This document shows positions 34,797 through 44,483 of a DNA stretch of 47,993 nt, in pieces; positions within the stretch are counted from its first letter, which is position 1; each line of letters starts with the position of its first letter. The DNA is from an uncultured Saprospiraceae bacterium (lineage in GTDB: Bacteria; Bacteroidota; Bacteroidia; Chitinophagales; Saprospiraceae), in assembly GCA_905480605.1 (NCBI GenBank), contig CAJQRD010000024.1, positions 1 to 47,993 on the forward strand. The letters are read 5' to 3'. The notes below the pieces were generated by a model. It was not told the DNA's origin. It ran no database searches and saw nothing but the letters and a program-made list of their open reading frames with translations. The translations under genes were made by a program, and so were the position numbers.

Positions 34797-36188
34797 TCAA
34801 AACGAAAAGCTACTCAATAGCTTAATCTCAGAATATCCATTTTTAATTTCTTGAAATTCTGGAATTTCCTTGTAATGTGCTGTTCTGTGATAATGAAAAA
34901 ATTCTATTCCCAATCCCCAATTTTTCCAGATAGGATAATGATACTCCAATTTAAAAACTGAGCTTCGTTCAGTGCCTGGTGTATCTCGCTGTGTATAAAT
35001 CAACCAGTTATTAAAACTTGTAATTATTCTGCCTAAATTCTTAGTGATTATCAAAGCTTCAGCCTCATACATAAAACCTCTACCATAAACATAATCTCTT
35101 AAAAATTCACCATCATCCTTTATAAACTTGTCTATTACTTCAACAACCTCTGAATTAGCACTTCCAAATAATATTGGACCAAGTTTTACTGCCGAAAGTA
35201 ATGAAATGTTTTCAGACTTAAAATTAACATGGTAGTCTAAAGTAAGTGAGAAAGATCCTATTTTGAATACATTATTGTGCATAAATGCGTAATGACTGGA
35301 AATTGCAAATAAACTGTTATTAGATTTGTTAAGTCTCCACAAGGGTGCGTGTGACATAATATTCAAGTAGTTGTTGTTATATTCCTTTGCTTTGATTGAG
35401 TTGATGTCCAACCAAGCTCTGAAAATAAAATGATCGAAGGGTTTATAGTCATCCGAATCGTCAAACAAATCACCATAAATCATAGAATAATTCAGATGAA
35501 AATATGAAGAGGGAGGTATAATTCCCACAGACTGTAACGATTGAGAAACACCAAACGAAAGCTGAGACCTTACTGGAAACCGACGCAGGTTAGATGAACG
35601 ATATGCTTGTGCGACATCTTTATAAAACCATCCATTAATCTGTCCGATTGGGTCTAAAAAGGCAGCTCCAAGACTTCTTAAGAAACGGTTATTTCTTTTC
35701 TTATGATCTCTTAACAAATGCGCTGTTAAACGGTGTGTTACCTCTCCTAAATAAACGCCTCCCAAGGTAGTAGTATTCCAATCTATTTCACTTGCTGGAA
35801 AAGTCTCACCAAAATACTCCCATGTCCAACTTCCAGCGAGTACGAATGGGATCGCCTCCCAAAAAGAACTTCCATTTGTTCTGGCAGCATTGAAGAAGAA
35901 AGAACCATGGTATGGATGAGAAATAAAATTCGTCCCGAAAGGATCGCCATCAGTATCAAATCCAGTATGTAGATTGTTATACCAATGCTCTGGAGTTACT
36001 TTAGCCCAGTCCAAATCACGCACCCAAGCATCATACCTATTGATCAATATATTTGTAGCAACAATCTCAGTGGCACCGACTAGTGGCCGGTTTTTGAATT
36101 GAGGCAAATGAAGAGAAACGCTATCCAATTGAGCAGATAAAGGCGTCATGAAAATTATAATCAATATTGAAATCAGGACATTTCTCAT
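34797..36188 (-). CDS. DUF3943 outer-membrane-type protein
   Basis: 463 residues with a signal peptide of about 19 residues (ending LSAQ). The region about 75-205 (YNNLHTGFDTDGDPFGTNF, HPYHGSFFFNAAR, GSWTWEYFGETFPAS) is the DUF3943 signature. The C-terminal half alternates polar and aromatic residues as in an outer-membrane beta-barrel and ends in a phenylalanine (LLSSFSF). The position in the outer membrane is inferred from this pattern. Function unknown. The gene is monocistronic on the minus strand. Confidence 0.8.
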   Translation of the reverse strand: MRNVLISILIIIFMTPLSAQLDSVSLHLPQFKNRPLVGATEIVATNILINRYDAWVRDLDWAKVTPEHWYNNLHTGFDTDGDPFGTNFISHPYHGSFFFNAARTNGSSFWEAIPFVLAGSWTWEYFGETFPASEIDWNTTTLGGVYLGEVTHRLTAHLLRDHKKRNNRFLRSLGAAFLDPIGQINGWFYKDVAQAYRSSNLRRFPVRSQLSFGVSQSLQSVGIIPPSSYFHLNYSMIYGDLFDDSDDYKPFDHFIFRAWLDINSIKAKEYNNNYLNIMSHAPLWRLNKSNNSLFAISSHYAFMHNNVFKIGSFSLTLDYHVNFKSENISLLSAVKLGPILFGSANSEVVEVIDKFIKDDGEFLRDYVYGRGFMYEAEALIITKNLGRIITSFNNWLIYTQRDTPGTERSSVFKLEYHYPIWKNWGLGIEFFHYHRTAHYKEIPEFQEIKNGYSEIKLLSSFSF

Positions 36189-36397
36189 TTATTAAAGTTA
36201 TAAAAAATTAATCCTAAATATATTGACTCAAGTCATCACAAAAGGTAATAGATATCATCTGATTTTGATATTTATTACTATAGGAACGAGAATAAATACA
36301 TCCATTTGGGCTAAGCAAATAACCACAGCAGAACAATTCCACTGCGGCTGTTTTATATTTATCGAAAGTAATTTTCGTAAATTACGATTACAACATT

Positions 36398-36919
36398 TTA
36401 CAGTTTAAAAGGACCCACTGCCTTTTCGCAACCTTCCCAATTAATTTTCAGGTTGGTTTCATCAAACTAAATATCGTCTGGTATTAAAGAATCTGTAAAG
36501 CCATTCCATACTTCGCCAGATGGACCATAGAAGTCTCCTGGGTTTGCTTTATGATCCATTGCTGCTCTAATGATGCCAGATGCCCCATCTTCTGCAGATT
36601 GGTCCAGAGAATCCAAAATTCACCACTTCTGTACCACCTCCTACAAGTTCACCTCCCTTTTTCTCGAAATAATGATTAGAAAGTGGTAGGTCTAATCTAG
36701 CCATTGATGAATAATTTACAATCCGACCTTCTTTGCTATTTTTTACTAAAAAAATAATTCTTTAGTAAGGAGAAAGTGGGGAAGAACATTGCTCTGCATT
36801 TGTACATCATAGCCTGTTCCACTGGTCGTTCCTGTAATGACTACCTCCTTTCCAGTTATATCTTGTGTATGTTTTTTTATTATCTCACCAAGGTATTTGG
36901 TTTCAATTTGATTAGACAT
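36398..36919 (-). pseudogene. Decayed short-chain dehydrogenase (SDR) gene
   Basis: Fragments of one SDR enzyme appear in order on the minus strand: VVITGTTSGTGY after ATG 36919, HFLLTKELF, then in a second frame VKNSKEGRIVNYSSMARL and FEKKGGELVGGG, then in a third AEDGASGIIRAAMD, GDFYGPSGEVWNGF and NWEGCEKAVGPF. The first frame breaks at a run of seven T where eight would keep it open. Large parts of the usual 300-residue enzyme, including the catalytic YxxxK region, are missing (522 bp remain), so it is a genuine relic. The intervening 190-bp stretch up to the DUF3943 gene holds nothing else. Confidence 0.8.
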
Positions 36920-37207
36920 ATTTTTTTATTTCTTTAATTTATAGTTGTGTGTTGATCTATTGGTATCAGTGCATAGCAATAAAGACTTTATGGGAATTTA
37001 GTTTCCATATTTAACTATTTAATTAATGAAATTTATTAAATTTTACTTGTAACAAAGTGCTAAAAACAACACTATATCTAATGCTACAAAACCAATACAA
37101 ATTTAGAATCTCGTGAGTTGATAAAATATTCTAAAGATATACCTATCCATCAAAACAAAATAATCAAGAGATACAGTATAAATACTTTTTTGCCCAACAT
37201 CTAAAAA

Positions 37208-38530
37208 TTACTCTAACATGCCAAAGTCTATAATTGGTGCCTGATTCAACTTGGTTCTTTCAAACCTAGAATCAATCATGACCTTATCATTTGTAAATCC
37301 GCAGTTCTTAAGATAAAACCCATTGCCTTCAATACCTCCAGAATAATCAAGTCTATTTTTTTTTCTGGCTGTATTATCTGCAGTAAACTTTGCTTTAAAA
37401 AGTTCATGCCACTCCTTAGAGTCATAAACCCATTGGTTACCATACAGTCCTTTTCGTTCAAAGACACCTTGATAAGGTATGAAGTTCTCTAAAAATGAGT
37501 ACAAGTTTTTTAGATACGTATTGGTCTTAGGTCTTCTGAATTGTGCTATTAGATTCCATTCATTCATTTGTGGATCATGGAAGTAAGCAATATAATCCGT
37601 ATCACCATTACCTGTTGGTTTAGCCCCAAGTAAAAACCCATACTTCACTTCTGTCTTCCAATTGAATACTTTATAACTTTGCCCTCCAGAGCCTTCATTT
37701 CCAAATTCACCAGTTGTCACACCCGCTCCTTTCTTTAGTAACTTGATTTTATCCTCATCAGGAATTTCACTTGGATCATCTGTTTGAAATGGGCTCCAAA
37801 TTGAGAAAAGTATTCTTCTTTCAGTTGAAGAATTTACCTGAATACCAAAATACCCCTCACCAAAACCATTGGCCATAAAGTAAGACCCTATCACATCTTG
37901 GTTTTCTGGAATTTCGATTTCGCTGTAAAACCATTCAACCTGATTGACGCCCTCGGGCATACTAAAATTTAAATGTACAGAAGGACCTCTCCGACCAAAA
38001 TATAAATCATCTTTTATAAATTTGGCACTATCTACATCCGCTCCTAATAAAATAGCATCAAGATCTGCATATGTAGTTCCATCCTTTTCCAAACCATTGA
38101 TATCTATAAAATAATATCCCGATCCCTCTATGAAGAAATCTCCTAATTGAGTATCACGAAAATCACTACCTGTCAATACAATATTTTGAGAATTATTTTG
38201 AAATGTAACTTCAATTTTTGAATTACCAGTATTTACCTTTGCTCTGATACTTAGGGAAACTTGACCACCCTTTTCCAAATAAAAGAAGGTCCGAATTGTA
38301 TGGTTTGAATTGGTCCAATTGCGAATTCCTTCTGAAGTAATTATATTCAAAGGTGTATAATCACCTCCGTTCATCACCCAGGAGTTTCCAGCAGTAGGAA
38401 TAACAATATTTAATTCTGATTCTTCAGATTTAGTGTCATCTTTTTTTTCATGAAGATTAACGGCACATGAATTGATCATAGCTATAAAGACAAGAATCAG
38501 AAACATTATAGAGATTTTAAATAATTTCAA
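37208..38530 (-). CDS. DUF3472 lipoprotein with an N-terminal DUF5077-like domain
   Basis: 440 residues. The TTG start at 38530 gives a charged n-region (MKLFK); an ATG at codon 9 is an alternative. A lipobox AMINSC ends the signal (Cys22). Residues about 42-165 look like DUF5077 (VIPTAGNSWVMNGGDY), and residues about 185-430 like DUF3472 (GPSVHLNFSMPEGVNQVEWF, GYFGIQVNS, NGFYLKNCGFTND). These beta-rich proteins are common in polysaccharide-degrading Bacteroidota and are surface or periplasmic; their activity is not established. Monocistronic. Confidence 0.85.
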   Translation of the reverse strand: MKLFKISIMFLILVFIAMINSCAVNLHEKKDDTKSEESELNIVIPTAGNSWVMNGGDYTPLNIITSEGIRNWTNSNHTIRTFFYLEKGGQVSLSIRAKVNTGNSKIEVTFQNNSQNIVLTGSDFRDTQLGDFFIEGSGYYFIDINGLEKDGTTYADLDAILLGADVDSAKFIKDDLYFGRRGPSVHLNFSMPEGVNQVEWFYSEIEIPENQDVIGSYFMANGFGEGYFGIQVNSSTERRILFSIWSPFQTDDPSEIPDEDKIKLLKKGAGVTTGEFGNEGSGGQSYKVFNWKTEVKYGFLLGAKPTGNGDTDYIAYFHDPQMNEWNLIAQFRRPKTNTYLKNLYSFLENFIPYQGVFERKGLYGNQWVYDSKEWHELFKAKFTADNTARKKNRLDYSGGIEGNGFYLKNCGFTNDKVMIDSRFERTKLNQAPIIDFGMLE

Positions 38531-39038
38531 TAGTTAAGTAAGTTAACAAAATATCTAATTCACCACGTTAAAATTACAGAGATAAAAAACTAATATTATA
38601 TCAGCAAGCCAAAGTCTACTCTTATAGTCAAAACCTATTAGACCCTCATTTTTTTCAGATATACGGTCTTTGTCACAGCCCCTCTAGTGTTTAATCAAGT
38701 GTGATTACTTCATTAAATTATCACTGACTTGCAATGCTATGCCTTCAAAATCTCCAAATGATAAGTCGATTCATATAGAAATTGTTTGTAAGTAAAGATA
38801 ACTAATACCTTCTCTATACTTTTTAAAAGCAAGTTAAGCTATAAAACAAGTCTGTTAAAATAAAAATTATTATAAGTAACTTAGTAACACTTTTGCTATT
38901 ATAGTCGTTTAAAAAATATAGAATATTCTGATTTGGATTTGATTGATTCAAATCCCAGCAATTTTTTAGAAACCCAGTGATAAGTTAAGAATATAACGTC
39001 ATGTTTTATATGACTTCATCATCGAAAAATTCAAAGAA
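38531..39038. other. Intergenic region, about 510 bp, between divergent genes
   Basis: It holds the promoters of the DUF3472 lipoprotein and the beta-helix gene. A small dyad, GTCAT (38998-39002) with ATGAC (39010-39014), lies 25 bases before the plus-strand start. Nothing else was recognised. Confidence 0.4.
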
Positions 39039-40538
39039 ATGAAATTGCTTTATTCCTTTTGCCTCCTGCTTTTTTCTTGTACACCATATTGGGCTCAAGT
39101 TATCAGCATTGGTGACACAGGAGATTACCTAAACTTAGAAGCCGCTGCATCAGCTAACGCCATTAACCTTGGCGATACTCTACTATTTCAGTCACAAGTT
39201 TTTGATGATGGCACACAGTTTCTTTATGATATAAATGGCAGTATTGACCAACCAATAGTACTAAAATCTATGGTGCAACACGGTGCAATTTTTCAAGGCG
39301 GAAGTGAGGCCATACATTTGACAAGGTGCACAAATATTGAAATCAATGGTTTTGTTTTTGAACAACAAACCAGTAACGGTGTAAACATTGATGATGGTGG
39401 TGACTATGCCAATGTCTCAAAACATATAACAATACGAAACAACATTTTTAGAGACATGAACGCCAGTGGAAACAATGATCTATTAAAGATGTCTGGTGTT
39501 GATAGTTTTTTAATAGAACAATGCCAATTTATTAATGGCGGTGCCGGAGGTTCAGGAGTTGACTTTGTGGGTTGCCACTATGGAGTTGTTCAGGACAACA
39601 ATTTTGACAATTCCGGAACATCTGGAATTCAAAATAAAGGAGGTAGTCAATTTATAAGAATCCAAAGAAATATATTTAGAAATATATCACAAAGAGCATT
39701 AAATCTTGGAGGAAGTACAGGTTTAATCTTTTTTCGTCCCCCACTTCCCAATCCCATCGTTGATGCTTTTGAAGCTGCAGATCTTGACGTTTTCTCAAAT
39801 ATTTTTATTGGTTGTTGGGCACCTATCGCATATGTAGGAGCCGTAAGAGTTAATGTTTCTAATAATACCTTTTATCAACCTGAAAATTGGGTTATGAGAA
39901 TTCTTCAGGAAACAACAGAACCAGGATTTTTACCTTGTGGAGATAATACTTTTAACAACAATATTATCTATTTGCCAAGTGATTTAACCGAAGTAAATAT
40001 TGGTCCCAATACCAATCCTTCATCATTTACAATATCTAATAATTTGTGGTTTAATGCATCAAGCAACTCATGGACACCCAGTTTACCAGTAATGGATCCT
40101 AATCAAATCATTTCTAACCCTTTGTTTGTAGATGCTAATATTGAAGACTATCATATAGAAAGCATAAGTCCAGCAATTGCTTCTGGACTCTACCAAAGCA
40201 ATATAGTTGGTGACTATGATAAAAACCTATATTTAAACCCTCCTTCAATTGGTGCATATGAAGGTGATCCCAGTACAACACAAACACATATAGAAATACA
40301 AGCTACTGGCATCAATATTTACCCAAACCCTTCAAACAACAGTGTAAAATTAGATGGAGATTTTACTGACGCTGATATCTATATATTAGATGAAAGTGGC
40401 AATGTAATTCAAGATTTAACAAATATCAATGCACCTTATACTATAGAGTTGGGAAGTTTGCCTGGGGGCATTTATTTTATTAGAATTCAAAGTAATTCGC
40501 ACACCAATATGGAGGTTCAAAAAATAATTAAATACTAG
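39039..40538 (+). CDS. T9SS-exported right-handed beta-helix protein
   Basis: 499 residues. A signal peptide of about 19 residues ends at YWAQ. The central part (about 60-350) has repeated N-x-F/I patterns (NIEINGFVFEQQTSNGV, ITIRNNIFRDMN, VVQDNNFDNSGTSGIQN) typical of parallel beta-helix folds of pectate-lyase or choice-of-anchor Q type, and ends NPLFVDANIEDYHIES. The last 80 residues are a T9SS type A sorting domain (INIYPNPSNN through GGIYFIRIQS). It is probably a secreted polysaccharide-binding or lyase-like protein; no catalytic residues are claimed. The stop codon is TAG. Confidence 0.88.
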   Translation: MKLLYSFCLLLFSCTPYWAQVISIGDTGDYLNLEAAASANAINLGDTLLFQSQVFDDGTQFLYDINGSIDQPIVLKSMVQHGAIFQGGSEAIHLTRCTNIEINGFVFEQQTSNGVNIDDGGDYANVSKHITIRNNIFRDMNASGNNDLLKMSGVDSFLIEQCQFINGGAGGSGVDFVGCHYGVVQDNNFDNSGTSGIQNKGGSQFIRIQRNIFRNISQRALNLGGSTGLIFFRPPLPNPIVDAFEAADLDVFSNIFIGCWAPIAYVGAVRVNVSNNTFYQPENWVMRILQETTEPGFLPCGDNTFNNNIIYLPSDLTEVNIGPNTNPSSFTISNNLWFNASSNSWTPSLPVMDPNQIISNPLFVDANIEDYHIESISPAIASGLYQSNIVGDYDKNLYLNPPSIGAYEGDPSTTQTHIEIQATGINIYPNPSNNSVKLDGDFTDADIYILDESGNVIQDLTNINAPYTIELGSLPGGIYFIRIQSNSHTNMEVQKIIKY

Positions 40539-40713
40539 ATACCCATTTATAAAAAAGCAATCAATAAAAAACTTATTTTAAGCTACTTTTTTAAGTTATG
40601 ATTACTTGAGTTTAGTCAAAAATGCAAGTTAGCTTGTTCATCTATTACTAGATCGTCATGCTTTATCCCAAAAATTGTATATTAAAGCTTTAGAATACTT
40701 TGTATTGTATCAA

Positions 40714-43242
40714 ATGGCTAGACTTCTTTATACTATACTGTTATTACACTTTTTTGGCATGAGTGTACATGCGCAAGCCATCATTGTAAAACCTTATCTA
40801 CAAAACATAACCACGAATGAAGTTACAGTTATGTGGGAGGTTTATGATGTTGGCAATGGTGAATTACGATTTGGACTAGACCCCTTCAATATTACTGAAA
40901 CTGTCTTAAGTGATTCCAATACTGGATCTGGGCTAACCAGAATTCATACGGCTCATATATCAAACCTAAACATTGGTACAAAATATTACTATAAAGTTCA
41001 TATGCAGGGAGGACAAGAATCACAGCTATATACTTTCCGAACAAATTATCCCTCATCACATGAAAAAGCAACTCAATTTATTGCAATTTCAGATATGCAA
41101 CGAGATGGGAGTCATCCCAATAAATTTAAAGATATAATTGAAGATGGAATCATTCCAATTATTAGCGAAGAAGTAGGCCCATCTCTTAATGATTTGGAGG
41201 CAGTACTAATACCAGGTGACCTTGTACCAACAGGAGGAAATTACAATCAATGGAAGGATTATTTTTTTAACCCCTCCGATAGTTTATTTCCTTACGTACC
41301 CATTTATCCAGTTCCAGGAAATCACGAATATGGCAATGGTGGACTTCCCAATTTTATAAAATATTTTTCAATGCCAGAAAACGGACCTACTGGATTGGCT
41401 GACCAATGCTGGTACAAAGATATTTCCAATGTGCGCATTATCGGTTTGAATTCAAATAGTGAAACGGCTGACAAGAATTTACAACTTGCCTGGCTTGGTG
41501 AGTTACTAGACTCAACATGCACAAAAGAACACATAGATTTTGTTTTTGCAGAATTGCATCACCCTTACAAATCCGAATTATGGACTCCCGGAGAAAGTGA
41601 TTTTACAGGTATGGTCATCGACTCTTTAGAACAATTTACATCATTCTGCGCTAAACCTTCTATCCATTTTTTTGGCCACACACATGGTTATAGCAGAGGA
41701 CTATCTCGTGACCATAAGCACTTATGGGTTAATGTTGTTACTGCCGGTGGCGCAATAGACAATTGGGGTGAATTTCCAAATGCGGATTATGATGAGTTTG
41801 TAAAAAGTCAAGATGAATATGGCTTTGTTCTGATCGAAGTTGAAGCTGGAGAAGAACCAAAGTTTTCTCTAAGAAGGTATTCCTTAGGTGACCAAGATAT
41901 AGTACTAGATAATATTGTTCGTGATAGTATTACAATATATAAAAAAGAATGGGTTCCCTATAAGCCGATTAATATTTTCCCTCAGGATGGAGATACTATT
42001 CAAGCTTCGTGTTTAACTTTACGCGCGAGCGAATTTGCTGGTGTATCTGATAGCATTCAGGCCGCTCATTGGCAAATAGCAAAATCCAATAACTTTGTAG
42101 ATTCTATTATCGTCTCACAATGGTTTCAGGATGAAAACTATTACTTCGAACAAAACTTACAAGCCAATGATTTACTGATTGATACAGAGGTAAACTCAAT
42201 TGGTTCAAATGCTTCGTATGATTGGCGTGTCAGATACCGTGATCAAAATTTAGAATGGAGTGATTGGTCTGAATCAACTTCCATTTATGTAGAAAGTTCT
42301 ATAGATACTTTGTCTGGAAACCTAGTAGAAAATGAAGGTGCAGAGAATGGAATATCTTTTTGGATGGGCGACATAGAGTCCATACAAAATGGCGCATGTA
42401 ATTCCGTACAACCTTACCTAGGAACACATAATTTTGCAGTTGGCGGTGTTTGTGCAAATGAATCAAGTTTTGGTCTAGCACATCAGATTATTGACTTAAG
42501 TCCTTATCAAACAGAAATTAGTGCCGGTGAAGCTGTCCTAAATTTTGGAGGGTTTATGCGCAGCTATAATGGCACTGATATTCCTGAAATGTATGTAGAA
42601 TTTTATTCTTCCGGCAACTTAATATTTACAACAAATACAATCTCATCCAACACAGGCAATTGGGTTTTCATTGAAGCGACAGTTTCAATTCCAGCCTTAA
42701 CAGATTCGTGTTTATTAAACTTAACTGGAACACGAAATGCGGGTTCCGATAACGATAGCTATTTTGATGATTTGCAATGTTATATTCTAGAAGGATCATG
42801 TCTTTCTTGCTATGGTTTATCAGATGTTGACTTTGATCAAGATGGGTTTTGCAGTGATTTTGATTGTGATGACAGTGATGACACAGTTTACCCAGGCGCT
42901 TTGGAGATATGCGATGGTAAAGACAATAACTGTAACGGTATTGCAGATTATGGGAATACAGTTACTTGGACTGGACTGGGAAGTGACAATCTATGGGGCA
43001 ATGCAAACAATTGGGACCAAATGATGATTCCACTATCATGTCAACTCGTGATTATAAATAATCCAGATTCAATTTTAATTGACAATGTTTTTGAATGTAG
43101 GGGACTAGAAATGAATACATCTAGCATATTAACAATTCAGGAAGACAGCTATTTAAAAATTGATAGCAATCAAGAAGTAGGCAGTATTCCAGCATCTATT
43201 AATGGAATGTTATTGGTAAATGGGAAGTGGGAGGTTAGGTAA
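40714..43242 (+). CDS. Secreted metallophosphoesterase with PAP-like N-domain and MopE motif
   Basis: 842 residues from ATG 40714 (MARLLYTILLLHFFG); the upstream TTG adds 13 residues and spoils the signal peptide. After VHAQ comes a fibronectin-like purple-acid-phosphatase N-domain (KPYLQNITTNEVTVMW). The metallophosphoesterase core shows ISDMQRDG (Asp127), PGDLV (Asp169), PGNHEYG (Asn203, His204), ELHHPY and FGHTHGYSRG, so a two-metal site is expected. A MopE-type cysteine/aspartate motif lies near 700-745 (DFDQDGFCSDFDCDDSDD, LEICDGKDNNCNG). A final W/N-rich beta module ends at VNGKWEVR with no T9SS tail. Activity is probably phosphatase or phosphodiesterase, extracellular. Confidence 0.88.
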   Translation: MARLLYTILLLHFFGMSVHAQAIIVKPYLQNITTNEVTVMWEVYDVGNGELRFGLDPFNITETVLSDSNTGSGLTRIHTAHISNLNIGTKYYYKVHMQGGQESQLYTFRTNYPSSHEKATQFIAISDMQRDGSHPNKFKDIIEDGIIPIISEEVGPSLNDLEAVLIPGDLVPTGGNYNQWKDYFFNPSDSLFPYVPIYPVPGNHEYGNGGLPNFIKYFSMPENGPTGLADQCWYKDISNVRIIGLNSNSETADKNLQLAWLGELLDSTCTKEHIDFVFAELHHPYKSELWTPGESDFTGMVIDSLEQFTSFCAKPSIHFFGHTHGYSRGLSRDHKHLWVNVVTAGGAIDNWGEFPNADYDEFVKSQDEYGFVLIEVEAGEEPKFSLRRYSLGDQDIVLDNIVRDSITIYKKEWVPYKPINIFPQDGDTIQASCLTLRASEFAGVSDSIQAAHWQIAKSNNFVDSIIVSQWFQDENYYFEQNLQANDLLIDTEVNSIGSNASYDWRVRYRDQNLEWSDWSESTSIYVESSIDTLSGNLVENEGAENGISFWMGDIESIQNGACNSVQPYLGTHNFAVGGVCANESSFGLAHQIIDLSPYQTEISAGEAVLNFGGFMRSYNGTDIPEMYVEFYSSGNLIFTTNTISSNTGNWVFIEATVSIPALTDSCLLNLTGTRNAGSDNDSYFDDLQCYILEGSCLSCYGLSDVDFDQDGFCSDFDCDDSDDTVYPGALEICDGKDNNCNGIADYGNTVTWTGLGSDNLWGNANNWDQMMIPLSCQLVIINNPDSILIDNVFECRGLEMNTSSILTIQEDSYLKIDSNQEVGSIPASINGMLLVNGKWEVR

Positions 43243-43444
43243 AATGAAGTCAAAAAATATGAAGTCACTATTTGTTTGTTGGATTTAAGAATTCGAAAAC
43301 ATCATTATTCCAAAACCCATCAATGAACATATAGTCCCATCTCAATTTCTTCTATAAGGCACAAAGTCAACAAAACATACAGTAGTTTCCTCACACTAAC
43401 AAAAATCATATTCCAATGTGACAAAGGTCATCTTTTAGACCAAA

Positions 43445-43470
43445 CCCCTATCGTATATTTGCGATAAGGG
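43445..43470 (+). promoter_or_regulatory. ArsR promoter and palindromic operator
   Basis: CCCCTATCG (43445-43453), TATATTTG (43454-43461), CGATAAGGG (43462-43470). The spacer is a perfect Bacteroidota -7 box, TAnnTTTG, and the arms form an inverted repeat with one mismatch. The right arm ends two bases before the arsR ATG, so the transcript leader would be only a few bases long. A dimeric repressor bound here would cover the promoter. Binding is inference. Confidence 0.7.
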
Positions 43471-43472
43471 AT

Positions 43473-43778
43473 ATGAAAAGAAGTTTAGGATATATTGAAT
43501 ATGGAGAGGATACTGAAGAATTGGCAAAATTTGCAAAGGCTTTAAGTCACCCTACTCGAATAGCTATTATAAAATATTTAGAAAATCAGTCGTGTTGTTT
43601 TACAGGCGATTTAGTTGATGTATTGCCGATTTCTCAATCAACCATCTCCCAGCACCTAAAAGAATTAAAGAATTCTGGTCTTATTCAAGGAGAATTAAAA
43701 CCACCAAAAATAAAGTACTGTATCAACCAAGAAAACTGGAAGGTTGCGAAAGCATTATTTCAACAATTTTTTGATTGA
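43473..43778 (+). CDS. ArsR/SmtB-family repressor
   Basis: 101 residues with a winged helix-turn-helix: LAKFAKALSHPTRIAIIKYL, then the recognition region LPISQSTISQHLKELKNSGLI and a wing (GELKPPKIKYCI). Adjacent cysteines (NQSCCFTGDL, about 43-52) sit in the helix where ArsR proteins bind As(III) or other metals; Cys in the wing (YCI) may be a third ligand. It is the first gene of a six-gene operon and probably represses it through the palindrome at 43445-43470. The inducer, arsenite or another thiol-reactive metal or organoarsenical, is inferred from the neighbours. Confidence 0.92.
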   Translation: MKRSLGYIEYGEDTEELAKFAKALSHPTRIAIIKYLENQSCCFTGDLVDVLPISQSTISQHLKELKNSGLIQGELKPPKIKYCINQENWKVAKALFQQFFD

Positions 43779-43826
43779 TGTTTTTCAAATAAGAGATCGC
43801 TATTGGCGAAACACAAACATGAAGCT

Positions 43827-44063
43827 ATGACAAAAAAAATAAAAATATTAGGAACTGGATGTCCAAAATGTAAGACATTGACAGGTGTTGTTAAAGATGT
43901 AGTTGCAGAGAACAACATAGATGCTACTATAGAAAAAGTAGAAGATATAATAGAAATCATGAAGTTCGATGTAATGACAACCCCAGCATTGGTGATTGAT
44001 GGTGTTATCTGCATTAAAGGCAGAGTGCCTTCAAAAAGTGAGATTTTAGCACTTCTCAATTAA
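43827..44063 (+). CDS. Small CxxC thioredoxin-like protein (redox-active disulphide type)
   Basis: 78 residues from ATG 43827 (MTKKIKILGTGCPKCKTL); an upstream TTG frame is not needed. The CPKC redox pair lies at residues 12-15, followed by a thioredoxin-fold pattern with TTPALVIDGV (the cis-proline loop). It matches the MTH895/TM0996 glutaredoxin-like group, which is often found beside permeases of the ArsP type. It could reduce or shuttle thiols for ArsF and ArsP. Encoded 48 bp after arsR and 12 bp before the OsmC gene. Confidence 0.9.
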   Translation: MTKKIKILGTGCPKCKTLTGVVKDVVAENNIDATIEKVEDIIEIMKFDVMTTPALVIDGVICIKGRVPSKSEILALLN

Positions 44064-44075
44064 TTGGATTTAGCT

Positions 44076-44483
44076 ATGAATTATCATATCAAGGCTTCAT
44101 CCATTTCAAATCAGGATGCAACTATATATATTAAGGAATCGCAAATAGATTTTGGTACGACTTCGGTTACTTCCGAAACGTTACCTAATCCAGCTGAATT
44201 ATTTTTAAGTTCATTTGCTGCCTGCATTTTGAAGAATGTGGAACGCTTTTCAGGCCTGATGAAATTTTCCTATTCAAAAGCTGTTATTGACGTCAATGCC
44301 ACACGTCTTGAAAACCCGCCAAGGATGGATGGTATAATTTACAATTTAACAATTTACAGCAGCGATGAAAAACTGAACAAATCACTACTAAAGAAAAACA
44401 TTGAAAAGTTTGGCACTATTTACAATACAGTGAAATTATCTTGCTCAATTACTGGTACAATAAATACGATTGAAGATGTTTGA
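44076..44483 (+). CDS. OsmC/Ohr-family peroxidase-like protein
   Basis: 135 residues from ATG 44076 (MNYHIKASS). The two redox cysteines of the OsmC fold are visible in LFLSSFAACILKNVERF and VKLSCSITGTI; the first sits in the usual helix position. Family members reduce organic hydroperoxides with dihydrolipoyl or other dithiols. Here it is embedded between the thioredoxin-like gene and the permease and overlaps the permease by eight bases, so it is co-translated with efflux genes. That suggests a role in coping with thiol or oxidative stress caused by the effluxed compound. Confidence 0.88.
   Translation: MNYHIKASSISNQDATIYIKESQIDFGTTSVTSETLPNPAELFLSSFAACILKNVERFSGLMKFSYSKAVIDVNATRLENPPRMDGIIYNLTIYSSDEKLNKSLLKKNIEKFGTIYNTVKLSCSITGTINTIEDV

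Noticed and set aside
36223-36408. 61-codon plus-strand frame upstream of the DUF3943 gene
   Set aside because: It overlaps the end of the SDR relic and lacks any domain pattern.
40556-40602. AT-rich inverted repeat after the beta-helix gene (AACTTA ... TAAGTT)
   Set aside because: Short arms and a long loop; too weak to call a terminator.
43760-44059. 99-codon minus-strand frame across the thioredoxin-like gene
   Set aside because: Antisense shadow of a well-supported CxxC protein gene.
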